A DNA stretch of 64,000 nucleotides from Sherwoodlollariibacterium sp049275655. Lineage in GTDB: Bacteria; Omnitrophota; Gorgyraeia; Gygaellales; Profunditerraquicolaceae. Position 1 is the first letter of the stretch, and each line of letters starts with the position of its first letter. The position numbers and the translations under genes are program-made. The notes under the pieces are model-generated. The model saw only the letters and a list, made by a program, of their open reading frames with translations. It was not told the origin of the DNA and made no database searches. The stretch covers positions 62,001 through 126,000 of the forward strand of contig JBASUY010000030.1 in assembly GCA_049275655.1 (NCBI GenBank), read 5' to 3'. Below, in pieces: positions 50,606 through 59,479 of the stretch.

Positions 50606-51806
50606 CCTCTAAAACTCCCGTAACAATCCCTAAATCCTTATCTCCCCGTCCTGATAAACAAACCACTACTATTGCGCCTTTTTTTACCTTACCGGATAAT
50701 TTATTCAAATAAGCTAGAGCATGGGCAGACTCTAACGCAGGTATTATCCCTTCTTCCTCACAGAGGAGGCGAAAAGCTGATAAGGCCTCTTTATCAGATA
50801 CTGCCACATAGTTGGCGCGGCCTATCTTTTTATAATAAGAATGTTCCGGGCCAACTCCGGGATAATCAAGCCCTGCGGATATAGAATGCGTCTGATTTAT
50901 CTGCCCAAATTTATCATACAGAAGAGCTGACTTTGCCCCGTGCAATACCCCGACTTTGCCTTTTACTAAAGTTGCGGCATTCTCCCCTAAAGAGAACCCT
51001 CTTCCCCCTGCCTCAACCCCGATAAACTTTACGTCTTTATAATTAAAAAATGGATGAAATAATCCTAAGGCATTACTTCCGCCTCCTACGCAGGCAATCA
51101 GATAATCAGGGAACCTGCCTATTTTTTTCTTTATCTGCGTTTTAACCTCCCTGCCAATTACAGATTGAAAATCCCTAACAAGTAATGGATAGGGATGCGG
51201 TCCGGCAACCGTGCCTACAATATAATACGTATCCCTTACATTAGTAACCCAGTCGCGCAATGCCTCGGTCATCGCCTCTTTTAAAGTTTTAGAGCCTGCG
51301 TAAACCGGTATCACCCTTGCCCCCAACAGCTCCATCCTAAAGACATTTTGCCTCTGCCGCCTCATATCTTCTTCACCCATATAGATATCGCACTTTAAGC
51401 CAAAGAGCGCCGCAGCCGTAGCCGTAGCTACGCCATGCTGGCCTGCCCCTGTCTCTGCAATCACCCTGCGTTTTTTCATTCTTAAAGCCAATAGCGCTTG
51501 GGCTAAAACATTATTCATCTTATGCGCGCCCGTATGCAAGAGGTCCTCTCTTTTTAAATAAACCTCCATACGCTTAAAATACCTGCTTAGGTTTTTAGCA
51601 TAATACAAAGGAGTAGGCCTACCGGCGTATTCCTTAAGGTAATAGTTTAGGCGGCTTAAAAAACTTTTATCTTTGCTTGCCTTACTGTATTCGCTCTCTA
51701 ACTCATCTAAGGCAAAGATAAGCGTCTCAGGAACAAACCTTCCGCCAAACTCAAGGAAATGCCCGGTATCATCCGGTATCTTTTTACAAGTTGATCTTAA
51801 TCTCAT
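50568..51806 (-). CDS. trpB: tryptophan synthase beta chain
   Basis: PLP enzyme joining indole and serine. 412 aa. PLP lysine in HTGAHKMNNVLAQALL (about 92-107), ETGAGQHGVATATAAALFG near 118-136, CVGGGSNALGLFHPF (about 238-252), and GLDYPGVGPEH near 305-315. Overlaps trpF upstream by 4 nt. Standard partner of TrpA. Confidence 0.97.
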   Translation of the reverse strand: MRLRSTCKKIPDDTGHFLEFGGRFVPETLIFALDELESEYSKASKDKSFLSRLNYYLKEYAGRPTPLYYAKNLSRYFKRMEVYLKREDLLHTGAHKMNNVLAQALLALRMKKRRVIAETGAGQHGVATATAAALFGLKCDIYMGEEDMRRQRQNVFRMELLGARVIPVYAGSKTLKEAMTEALRDWVTNVRDTYYIVGTVAGPHPYPLLVRDFQSVIGREVKTQIKKKIGRFPDYLIACVGGGSNALGLFHPFFNYKDVKFIGVEAGGRGFSLGENAATLVKGKVGVLHGAKSALLYDKFGQINQTHSISAGLDYPGVGPEHSYYKKIGRANYVAVSDKEALSAFRLLCEEEGIIPALESAHALAYLNKLSGKVKKGAIVVVCLSGRGDKDLGIVTGVLEDAKKYKPNRRKV

Positions 51807-52414
51807 TTTACTAAACTAATAAATTCTTTTATCTTCTTGTGGCTTTTTATCCCAGGCCTTAATTCAACCCCCCCTGAAACATCAACCCAATCAGGCTTAA
51901 CTATTTTTAAAGCCTTCTTTACATTAGAGGTATTTAACCCTCCGGATAAAAAAACCTCTCTTCTTATCTTAAGTGTATCTTTTAGTAAAGACCAGTCAAA
52001 TCTTCTTCCTGTCCCTCCATATTTATTTTTCAAAAACCCATCAAAGAGAAAGCTGCATTTTTTATATTTAACTACCTTGCTAAAATCAAACTCCTTGCTT
52101 ACCCTAAACGCCTTTATTACCTTAAAACCTGGAAACCTAAAGCAAAAATCAACTGCCTCATCCCCGTGGAATTGCAGCATATCTAAATTACACTTACGCG
52201 CAGTCTTTTTTATCCTACTCTCCGAAGCATTTACAAAGACGCCTACCCTTTTTATGCTTTTAGGTAGGATTTTAGATATACGGCTTGCCTTCTCTAAAGT
52301 TATATAGCGCGGGCTTTTTTTATAGAATACAAAACCAACGGCATCTGCGCCGCTAAAAAAAGCCGCTAAGGCATCCTCTAAATTTGTAATACCGCATATT
52401 TTTACCTTAACCAA
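51803..52414 (-). CDS. trpF: phosphoribosylanthranilate isomerase
   Basis: Amadori rearrangement in tryptophan synthesis. 203 aa. VKICGITNLEDALAAFFSGA (about 4-23), LDMLQFHGDE near 82-91, and FLSGGLNTSNVKKAL (about 155-169). The start is a TTG (52414), the rarest start in this window, with AGGTGG 4 nt upstream; no ATG or GTG fits the conserved N-terminus. Follows the trpC stop without gap. Confidence 0.95.
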   Translation of the reverse strand: MVKVKICGITNLEDALAAFFSGADAVGFVFYKKSPRYITLEKASRISKILPKSIKRVGVFVNASESRIKKTARKCNLDMLQFHGDEAVDFCFRFPGFKVIKAFRVSKEFDFSKVVKYKKCSFLFDGFLKNKYGGTGRRFDWSLLKDTLKIRREVFLSGGLNTSNVKKALKIVKPDWVDVSGGVELRPGIKSHKKIKEFISLVK

Positions 52415-53206
52415 TTACCACCTCATAATCTCTTCAACTTTGCTTAGAATATTTTCGGATTGCATAAAAACTGTCCCGATTAAACAGGCATTTATCCCGA
52501 GTATCTTTAAGAAGAGGATATCTTGACTAGATTTAATCCCGCTTTCAACTACTACCGTCAATCCTTTAGGGATAAGAGGATATAATCTCTCTACGGTCTT
52601 TAAGTCAACCTCAAGAGTGTGCAGGTTGCGGTTATTAATGCCTATAAGGGAGACGGATTTTAATTTTAAGACTTTTTTTAGCTCTTTTTCGTCGTGCACC
52701 TCAACCAAAGAATCCATCCCTAAACTTAAAGCCAAACTAGAAAGCTCTTTTATTTCGTCCTGAGTAAGAAGAGAGGCTATTAATAATACCGCATCTGCCC
52801 CATAAGCCTTAGATTCATAAATCTGATAAGGGTCAAAGATAAAATCCTTCCTTAAGATAGGTAGATTTGTTAAATCTTTTACCTCTTTTAAAAAGTTAAG
52901 GCTGCCTAAAAAATAATCCTCTTCGGTTAAGACTGAGATGGCCTGCACTCCGCTCTCTTGGTATGCTTTAGCAATCTGGATATGGTTAAAATCCTGACGG
53001 ATAATACCTAAAGAAGGGGAGGCCTTTTTAATCTCTGCAATAAGGGATATCTGATGCGGCTTATTAACCGCCTCTTTAAACCTTGCCTTGCCTTGCGCGG
53101 AGGCTAATTTTAATTTAAGCTCTTCTAAGGGGAAAGTCTCTTTAGTTAAAGAAAGCCGCTCTTTTTTCTTTTGCACAATCTCTTTTAGTATATCAATCTT
53201 TTTCAC
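52415..53206 (-). CDS. trpC: indole-3-glycerol phosphate synthase
   Basis: Decarboxylating ring closure to indole-3-glycerol phosphate. 263 aa. IAEIKKASPSLGIIRQDFN (about 56-74; Lys is the catalytic acid), ILRKDFIFDPYQIYESKAYG near 118-137, GINNRNLHTLEVDLKT (about 183-198), VESGIKSSQDI (about 215-225). GTG start, GGAG 10 nt upstream. Not fused to trpF. Confidence 0.97.
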   Translation of the reverse strand: MKKIDILKEIVQKKKERLSLTKETFPLEELKLKLASAQGKARFKEAVNKPHQISLIAEIKKASPSLGIIRQDFNHIQIAKAYQESGVQAISVLTEEDYFLGSLNFLKEVKDLTNLPILRKDFIFDPYQIYESKAYGADAVLLIASLLTQDEIKELSSLALSLGMDSLVEVHDEKELKKVLKLKSVSLIGINNRNLHTLEVDLKTVERLYPLIPKGLTVVVESGIKSSQDILFLKILGINACLIGTVFMQSENILSKVEEIMRW

Positions 53207-53207
53207 C

Positions 53208-54215
53208 CTATTTAAACTCCTTTAAAATATTAAGTTTTTCTAACGCTCTTCTGCTATCTATTGAGTCTTTAGCCATAACTATCCCTTCTTCTATTGAACG
53301 TGCCTTATCCGCAGCATAAATCGCACAGGCAGAGTTTAAGAGGACGATATCCCTCTTAGGGCCTTTCTTACCGTTTAAAATATCCAAGGCTATACGGATA
53401 TTCTCATTAATATCAGACCCTGCAAGGTCATCCATAGAGGCCCTCTGAAAACCAAACTCCTCCGGAGATATTTCATAATCCTTAAAGCTTCCGTTTGCCG
53501 CCTCAGAGATAAAGGTCTTATCCGTAGTTGTAATCTCATCTAACCCGTCATTGCCATGGACAACTAAAACATGCTTAGTGCCAAGGTTACTTAATACAGC
53601 AGCTAAAGTCTTCGTCCAATGCCGGCTATAAACACCAATAAGTTGATTAGTGGCGCGCGCAGGATTAATCAAAGGCCCTAAGATATTAAAGATAGTCTTT
53701 TCTTCTATTTGCCTTCTGGCCGGCATTACATAACTCATCGCCGGATGGAGGTTAGGGGCAAAGAGAAAGGCAATGCCACACTCTTCAAGGCACCGCTTAA
53801 TCTTACCTCTATCCATATTTATATCTACTCCTAACCCCTCAAGCAGATCTGCACTTCCGCATTTACTAGAGACAGAGCGATTCCCGTGCTTGGCTACGCA
53901 GACCCCGGCACCGCTGGCAACAAAGGCAGTAATGGTGGAGATATTAAAGGTCCCTTTTTTATCCCCTCCGGTACCACAAGTATCTAATATATTCGGCTTA
54001 TCTACAATAATAGGCTCTACATATTCAAGCATCGCCTCTACTGCCGCGGTAAGTTCTTCTACTGTTTCTCCTTTGCTATTTAAAAAGGTAAGAAACTCCA
54101 CTATATCTGCGGTATCCGTAACCCCAGAGAGCATATCAGAGATAACCCCTTTTACCTCTTCGGGCTTTAAGTTCTTCTTCTCTGTAAGCATCTTTATCGC
54201 TCTTTTAATCAGCAT
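53208..54215 (-). CDS. trpD: anthranilate phosphoribosyltransferase
   Basis: Transfers phosphoribosyl to anthranilate. 335 aa. CGTGGDKKGTFNISTITAF (about 80-98, PRPP/Mg site), KHGNRSVSSKCGSADLLEGL (about 109-128), MPARRQIEEKTIFNILGPLI near 169-188. First of the trpDCFBA block; trpE and trpG (anthranilate synthase) are not in the window. ATG only 3 nt after murA; the ribosome site is poor, a second ATG at codon 9 exists. Confidence 0.96.
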   Translation of the reverse strand: MLIKRAIKMLTEKKNLKPEEVKGVISDMLSGVTDTADIVEFLTFLNSKGETVEELTAAVEAMLEYVEPIIVDKPNILDTCGTGGDKKGTFNISTITAFVASGAGVCVAKHGNRSVSSKCGSADLLEGLGVDINMDRGKIKRCLEECGIAFLFAPNLHPAMSYVMPARRQIEEKTIFNILGPLINPARATNQLIGVYSRHWTKTLAAVLSNLGTKHVLVVHGNDGLDEITTTDKTFISEAANGSFKDYEISPEEFGFQRASMDDLAGSDINENIRIALDILNGKKGPKRDIVLLNSACAIYAADKARSIEEGIVMAKDSIDSRRALEKLNILKEFK

Positions 54216-54218
54216 ATA

Positions 54219-55484
54219 TTATTCTTTTTCCCTACGTACCCGCGCGCCTAATCTTAAAAGTTTATCTTCAATCCCCTCGTAACCGCGCTCTAAATGGTAT
54301 ATCCTTGATATCGTAGTCTTACCTGAAGAAGCTAAACCGGCTAAGACTAAAGAAGCAGAGGCGCGTAAATCTGAAGCCATCACCGAAGCGCCGGATAACC
54401 CCTTTACCCCTGCTACTATAGCATGAGGGCCTTCGCGCTGTATATGCGCTCCCATGCGGTTTAACTCAGCAACATGCATAAACCTATCCGGATAAACCTT
54501 CTCTGTTATTAATGTTATCCCTGGCGTAATACTCATCAAGCTCATCATCTGTGCTTGCATATCGGTAGGAAAACCCGGATAAGGGAGGGTAGTAATATTT
54601 ACTGCCTTCAAGGGCCGCTTATAAGAGATGCGCAAAGAGCTATCAGACTTTACTATAACTGCCCCAGCCTCCTGCAACTTATCAATTAAAGCTCCGAGAT
54701 GATTTGATAAGACATTCTTAATGAGTATATCCCCCTTAGTTATAAGCGCAGCTAAAATCATCGTCCCTGCTTCAATCCTATCTGGGATAATCGTATGCGT
54801 TGCCCCGTGTAAAGACTTAACCCCCTCTATCTCTATCATCGGAGTGCCATGCCCTTTTATCTTAGCCCCCATCTTAATCAAAAACTCCGCTAAATCAACA
54901 ACCTCCGGTTCACAGGCAGCAGCCTCAATAATAGTCTTGCCTGAAGCTAAAACAGCAGCCATCATCACATTATCAGTAGCTAAAACCGAGGAGCCAAAAA
55001 CCCCGCCTAAATAAATATGCGCCCCCTTTAGCTTATCTGCCTTAGCAATTATATACCCGGAGTCAATATCTATATCCGCGCCTAATGCCCGGATCCCCTT
55101 TAAATGTAGATCAACCGGCCTAACCCCGATAATACAGCCTCCGGGAAGAGAAACCTTAGCCTTCTTTAATTTGCCCAAAAGCGGGCCTAAAACACAGAAG
55201 GAGGCACGCATAGTAGAAACAAGTTTATAGTCTGCCGTATAGCCTGCCTTCTTTTTTAAAGAAGTGATACTCAACACGCCTTTGCCGAATTCTACCTCCT
55301 TGCCTAAAGAGCGGAGTATCTTAACCATAGTATTAGTATCACGCAATCCGGGAACACCCTTGATAAGACAAGCGCCATCCGTAAGTAAGGTCGCAGCCAT
55401 AATCGGCAAGACTGAATTTTTAGCCCCGGAGATAGTAACTTCCCCTTTAAGCTTAACTCCTCCTTCAATTACTAATTTATCCAT
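54219..55484 (-). CDS. murA: UDP-N-acetylglucosamine 1-carboxyvinyltransferase
   Basis: First committed step of peptidoglycan synthesis. 421 aa. ISGAKNSVLPIMAATLL (18-34), RASFCVLGPLLGKL (about 93-106), catalytic, fosfomycin-target Cys117 in SLPGGCIIGVRPVDLHLKG (112-130), and PYPGFPTDMQAQMMSLM near 302-318. The presence of murA and dapF/dapL fits a walled bacterium. Start: GGAG 12 nt upstream. Sits between trpD and prmC without pathway link. Confidence 0.97.
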   Translation of the reverse strand: MDKLVIEGGVKLKGEVTISGAKNSVLPIMAATLLTDGACLIKGVPGLRDTNTMVKILRSLGKEVEFGKGVLSITSLKKKAGYTADYKLVSTMRASFCVLGPLLGKLKKAKVSLPGGCIIGVRPVDLHLKGIRALGADIDIDSGYIIAKADKLKGAHIYLGGVFGSSVLATDNVMMAAVLASGKTIIEAAACEPEVVDLAEFLIKMGAKIKGHGTPMIEIEGVKSLHGATHTIIPDRIEAGTMILAALITKGDILIKNVLSNHLGALIDKLQEAGAVIVKSDSSLRISYKRPLKAVNITTLPYPGFPTDMQAQMMSLMSITPGITLITEKVYPDRFMHVAELNRMGAHIQREGPHAIVAGVKGLSGASVMASDLRASASLVLAGLASSGKTTISRIYHLERGYEGIEDKLLRLGARVRREKE

Positions 55485-55490
55485 AACTGA

Positions 55491-56282
55491 CTAACTCCTT
55501 TTAGCTACTACAACCCGGTCTATACTATTATAATCCTTAATAATCTCAACTATTTCAAATCTCTTAGATAAAGAAAAGATTTTTTTTAATTCTTCAGACT
55601 TATTATACCCTATCTCTAAAATCAAGATCCCTCCTTTTTGAAGATAATCTTTAGGCTCATTAATGATGCGCCTATAAAACTTAAGCCCATCCCTGCCTCC
55701 GTCTAAGGCAATCCTAGGCTCATATTTTAGCTCGGGCTGCAGCTTATCAATTTCATCAGTTGGAATATACGGGGGATTAGAGACGCACAGCGAATACTGC
55801 TTTTTAAAGAAAAAAAGGGAAGAGAATAGATTACTTAAAATAAATGACACCCTTTTTCCTACCCCATTTAACTTTGCATTTAAGGCTGCTAACCTCAAAG
55901 CCTCCAAAGATATATCTGTAGCAGCAACTCTATGCTCAAGAAGAGATTTTGCCACGGAGATAGCAATACAACCTGAGCCTGTCCCTAATTCTAATATATC
56001 TTTGTCTTTAAGAAAACTCTTTTTAGCATACCTTAACACTGTTTCTACTAATATCTCTGTTTCTGGACGCGGGATAAGCACGTGTTTATTAAGTTTAAAT
56101 TCCAGCCCCATAAACTCTGTCTTGCCTAATATGTATTGAATCGGCTCGCCTAATGCCCTCCTCTTTAAAGCCGATGATATAAAACGAGACTCTCTTAAAG
56201 TCAAGATTCTATCCCTATCAAGATAGAGTTTATCAATTTTACAACCTAAAGCTTCGGTAAAGATAAGCTCGGTTTCAGTCAT
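55491..56282 (-). CDS. prmC: protein-(glutamine-N5) methyltransferase of release factors
   Basis: Methylates the GGQ glutamine of RF1 and RF2. 263 aa. N-terminal helical domain, then LIPRPETEILVETVLRY (about 69-85), SAM motif ILELGTGSGCIAISVAK (about 96-112), catalytic SNPPYIPTDE near 172-181. Overlaps the prfA stop by one base (TAATG); adjacent to its substrate gene, as in most bacteria. Confidence 0.96.
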   Translation of the reverse strand: MTETELIFTEALGCKIDKLYLDRDRILTLRESRFISSALKRRALGEPIQYILGKTEFMGLEFKLNKHVLIPRPETEILVETVLRYAKKSFLKDKDILELGTGSGCIAISVAKSLLEHRVAATDISLEALRLAALNAKLNGVGKRVSFILSNLFSSLFFFKKQYSLCVSNPPYIPTDEIDKLQPELKYEPRIALDGGRDGLKFYRRIINEPKDYLQKGGILILEIGYNKSEELKKIFSLSKRFEIVEIIKDYNSIDRVVVAKRS

Positions 56283-57343
56283 TATATCTGTTCTTCTTTT
56301 TCTTTTGAAGCCTTGATTAAGGCTTCTGAAATCTCTTCAAATTCACCGTCCAAGACTGACTCTAAGGCATGGGTAGTAAAGTTTATACGGTGGTCTGTAA
56401 CGCGCCGGTCAGGAAAATTATAAGTGCGTATCTTTTCGCTCCTATCTCCTGAGCCTATCTGGTTTTTACGCTCCTGCGATAATTTCTTTGACTCTGCTTC
56501 TCTTTTAGCATCTAATAATTTAGCCCTTAAGACCCTCATCGCCTTAGCCTTATTTTTAGCCTGCGACCTTTCGTCTTGGCAAGCAACCACAACACCCGTA
56601 GGAATATGCGTAATCCTTACCGCAGAATCTGTCTTTTGCATATGTTGTCCGCCGGGACCGCTTGAACGGTAGGTATCTATTCTTAAGTCATCCGGAGAAA
56701 TAACTAAATCCACCTCTTCAGGCTCTACTAAAACTACTACGGTTGCGGTAGAGGTATGTATCCTGCCTTGCGCTTCGGTTACCGGGACACGCTGGACCCT
56801 GTGAACTCCGCTTTCAAATTTTAGCCTCTTATAGGCATCTTTGCCTTTTACGCCAAAAGAGACCTCTTTAACCCCTCCTGATTCATTACCGGAGATAGAG
56901 ATAAGTTCAATAACCCAACCTTTACTCTCTGCATACTTAGTATACATGCGGTAAAGATCGGCGGCAAATAGCCCTGCCTCATCCCCTCCTGTCCCCTGCC
57001 TTATCTCTACAATAATATCGCGCCCGGCGTCCTTATCTTCCTCGGTAAGGATTAACTTTATCTTCTCTTTTATCTTATCTTCCTTGCTCTTTAGCTCATC
57101 AAGCTCCTTCTTTACTAACTCTACAAAATCGCTATCGTGTTTTTCTTTCAATACTGCCTCAAGTTCAGATAATTCTTTTATCAGCCTCTTATACTCTCGG
57201 AATAGATTAACCGGTTCTCTTATCCCGGATAACTCTTTGGCTATTCTATTAGATTGATTACGGTCAGAGAGGACTTCTTTAGAGACTAAGAGCGCTTCTA
57301 ACTCTATATAACGGGCCTCAAGTTTTTCTAACTTATCTATCAT
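56282..57343 (-). CDS. prfA: peptide chain release factor 1
   Basis: Reads UAA/UAG and releases the peptide. 353 aa. The stop-codon tripeptide is PVT (in RVQRVPVTEAQGRIHTSTA, about 177-195; PxT marks RF1), and the catalytic SSGPGGQHMQKTDSAVRI (about 222-239) carries GGQ. The neighbouring residues (GPGGQHMQ where GAGGQHVN is common) are slightly unusual. Partner of prmC next door. Modest ribosome site. Confidence 0.97.
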   Translation of the reverse strand: MIDKLEKLEARYIELEALLVSKEVLSDRNQSNRIAKELSGIREPVNLFREYKRLIKELSELEAVLKEKHDSDFVELVKKELDELKSKEDKIKEKIKLILTEEDKDAGRDIIVEIRQGTGGDEAGLFAADLYRMYTKYAESKGWVIELISISGNESGGVKEVSFGVKGKDAYKRLKFESGVHRVQRVPVTEAQGRIHTSTATVVVLVEPEEVDLVISPDDLRIDTYRSSGPGGQHMQKTDSAVRITHIPTGVVVACQDERSQAKNKAKAMRVLRAKLLDAKREAESKKLSQERKNQIGSGDRSEKIRTYNFPDRRVTDHRINFTTHALESVLDGEFEEISEALIKASKEKEEQI

Positions 57344-57371
57344 CTCTTGACTTTATCAGATTAGTTTGGAA

Positions 57372-57572
57372 TTATCTTTTACCATATTTTTTGATAAACT
57401 TATCTACCCTACCGGCAGAATCCACAAACTTCTGCTTTCCTGTAAAAAATGGATGGCATTTAGAGCAAATCTCTACCCTGATACTCGGGCGCGTGGAGCG
57501 GGTATGTATGGTCTCGCCGCAAGCGCAAACTATGGTAGATTCTTTATAATTAGGGTGTATTTTATCTTTCAT
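57372..57572 (-). CDS. rpmE: 50S ribosomal protein L31
   Basis: 66 aa L31 of the zinc (C+) type: KIHPNYKESTIVCACGETIH (about 3-22), then CSKCHPFFTGKQKFVDSAGRV (about 37-57), giving four cysteines and the conserved CxxCHPFFTGKQK. Ribosome site AGGAGGAG. Between prfA and rho, the rho-rpmE-prfA order being widespread. Confidence 0.97.
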   Translation of the reverse strand: MKDKIHPNYKESTIVCACGETIHTRSTRPSIRVEICSKCHPFFTGKQKFVDSAGRVDKFIKKYGKR

Positions 57573-57609
57573 CTCTTACTCCTCCTTCTTTTCGTCCATA
57601 GATTATCAG

Positions 57610-58866
57610 TTACTGGTTCATGCTATTTAAAAATTCTTCATTATTCTTTGTCTTGCTTAGTTTTTCAATTAAAAGCTCCATCGCCTCTACGTTACTTAAT
57701 TCATTTAAGACCTTCCTTAAAATCCAAGTCTTTTGAAGAACCTCAGGCTTAACTAAAAGTTCCTCATGGCGGGTATTAGAGCGTTTAATATCTATAGCCG
57801 GGTAAATCCTACGTTGAAATAAATTTCTATCCAACTGCGTCTCCATATTTCCGGTACCCTTAAATTCCTCAAATATAACCTCATCCATACGGCTTCCTGT
57901 ATCAACTAAAGCGGTAGCTATAATTGTCAGGCTCCCCCCCTCTTCAACTGCCCGGGCTGCGCCAAAGAACCTCTTAGGTTTCTGCAGGGCATTAGAGTCA
58001 ATCCCCCCGGAGAGGACTTTTCCGCTATGAGGCACAACCGAATTATAGGCGCGTGCAAGCCGGGTAATACTATCTAATAATATTACCACATCCCGCTTAT
58101 GCTCAACAAGCCTTTTAGCCTTCTCTAAAACAATCTCAGCTACCTGTATATGCCTTTCAGGCGGCTCATCAAAGGTAGAAGATATCACCTCTCCTTTCAC
58201 ATGGCGCTGCATATCCGTCACCTCTTCGGGCCTTTCATCTATTAAAAGGACAATCAAAACAACATCCGGATTATTTGTAGTAATCGCATTTGCAATCTTT
58301 TGTAAGAGTACGGTTTTGCCGCTATAGGGCTGAGCAACTATCAACCCGCGCTGGCCCTTGCCTATCGGAGCTAAGAGGTTCATAATTCGCATGGATATCT
58401 CTTCGGGCTTAGTCTCAAGGCCAAAGGGATGGCGCGGATATACCGGGGTAAGGTTATCAAAAAGGACTTTTTCTTTTAACTCTTCAGGATTCTCAAAATT
58501 AACCGCTTCTACCTTAAGCAGGGCAAAATACTTCTCCCCTTCTTTTGGAGGGCGTATCTGCCCTGAGACAGTATCACCGGTCCTTAAATCAAATTTTCTT
58601 ATCTGCGAAGGCGATATATAAATATCATCAGGACAAGGCAGATAATTATAATTCGGGCTTCTTAAAAAACCAAACCCTTCCGGGAGAATTTCTAAGACCC
58701 CCTCCCCAAACATAAGCCCTTCCTTTTCTGCCTGAGCCTGCAAGATTTTAAAAATCAACTCCTGCTTCTTAAGCCCGCTTGCGCCGTTAGCATTTAGCTC
58801 CTTTGCAAGCTTATTAAGCTCGCTTATCTTCATCTCCTTTAAACGCTTAATCTCCAGTTTTTCCAC
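57610..58866 (-). CDS. rho: transcription termination factor Rho, variant P-loop
   Basis: RNA-dependent hexameric ATPase ending transcripts. 418 aa (E. coli 419), GTG start, GGAGG upstream. N-terminal helical and OB domains (about 10-130; GFGFLRSPNYNYLPCPDDIY is the RNA site), core with LLIDERPEEVTDMQR, VEHKRDVVILLDSITRLARA, SGGIDSNALQKPKRFFGAAR. The P-loop reads AQPYSGKT (178-185): Lys184 and Thr185 are kept, but the usual PPKAGKT has become QPYSGKT, i.e. Tyr at the position of Lys181. Everything else is standard, so an active enzyme is likely, with possibly altered ATP kinetics. Confidence 0.96.
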   Translation of the reverse strand: MEKLEIKRLKEMKISELNKLAKELNANGASGLKKQELIFKILQAQAEKEGLMFGEGVLEILPEGFGFLRSPNYNYLPCPDDIYISPSQIRKFDLRTGDTVSGQIRPPKEGEKYFALLKVEAVNFENPEELKEKVLFDNLTPVYPRHPFGLETKPEEISMRIMNLLAPIGKGQRGLIVAQPYSGKTVLLQKIANAITTNNPDVVLIVLLIDERPEEVTDMQRHVKGEVISSTFDEPPERHIQVAEIVLEKAKRLVEHKRDVVILLDSITRLARAYNSVVPHSGKVLSGGIDSNALQKPKRFFGAARAVEEGGSLTIIATALVDTGSRMDEVIFEEFKGTGNMETQLDRNLFQRRIYPAIDIKRSNTRHEELLVKPEVLQKTWILRKVLNELSNVEAMELLIEKLSKTKNNEEFLNSMNQ

Positions 58867-59479
58867 TGCTTCCTCCTTGAATTTTTTCTAATATTGATTT
58901 TACCTGTTTTTTTGTATTAGTGAATGAACCGCTATTATCTATAATAAAGTCCGCTACGTGAGCTTTACGCCGTATCGGAATCTGCGTTTTTATACGTTTT
59001 ACAACCTCTGTTTTTTTAAGGCGCCTTTTTTTTACCATCCTCCTGATATGCTCATCCCTATCAATTATAACTACAATTAAACTATCAACTATATTTCTTA
59101 ACCCTGCCTCCAGTAATAAAGGGGCATCTAATACAACGGCCCCTCTTTTAAACTTCTTTAGCTTAATCTTAATATCCCGGACTATATTAGGATGTACAAT
59201 ACTATTTAATCTTTTAAGCATCCTAGGGTTAGAAAATACTAAATCCCCTAACTTCTTACGGTTGATATAACGCTTAGGGCCTAAAATCCCTTTACCGAAA
59301 AAATTAACAATCTTTTTATATGCCTTAGCCTTAGGCAGAAGATAACTGTGGGCTATTTTATCTGCGTCAATAATCTTTAAGCCAAAGGCTTTTAAGAAAC
59401 GCGAAACAGTGCTCTTTCCACTTCCAAATACCCCTGTTACTCCGATAACGATTCTTTTATCTTTTCTTTGCTTTTTCAT
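58847..59479 (-). CDS. coaE: dephospho-CoA kinase
   Basis: Last step of coenzyme A synthesis. 210 aa. P-loop IGVTGVFGSGKSTVSRFL (about 12-29), IIDADKIAHSYL near 36-47, VLDAPLLLEAGL (about 116-127), KKRRLKKTEVVKRI lid region. Starts inside the end of glgA (23-nt overlap) and its own end overlaps rho by 20 nt. No clear ribosome site. Confidence 0.95.
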   Translation of the reverse strand: MKKQRKDKRIVIGVTGVFGSGKSTVSRFLKAFGLKIIDADKIAHSYLLPKAKAYKKIVNFFGKGILGPKRYINRKKLGDLVFSNPRMLKRLNSIVHPNIVRDIKIKLKKFKRGAVVLDAPLLLEAGLRNIVDSLIVVIIDRDEHIRRMVKKRRLKKTEVVKRIKTQIPIRRKAHVADFIIDNSGSFTNTKKQVKSILEKIQGGSSGKTGD

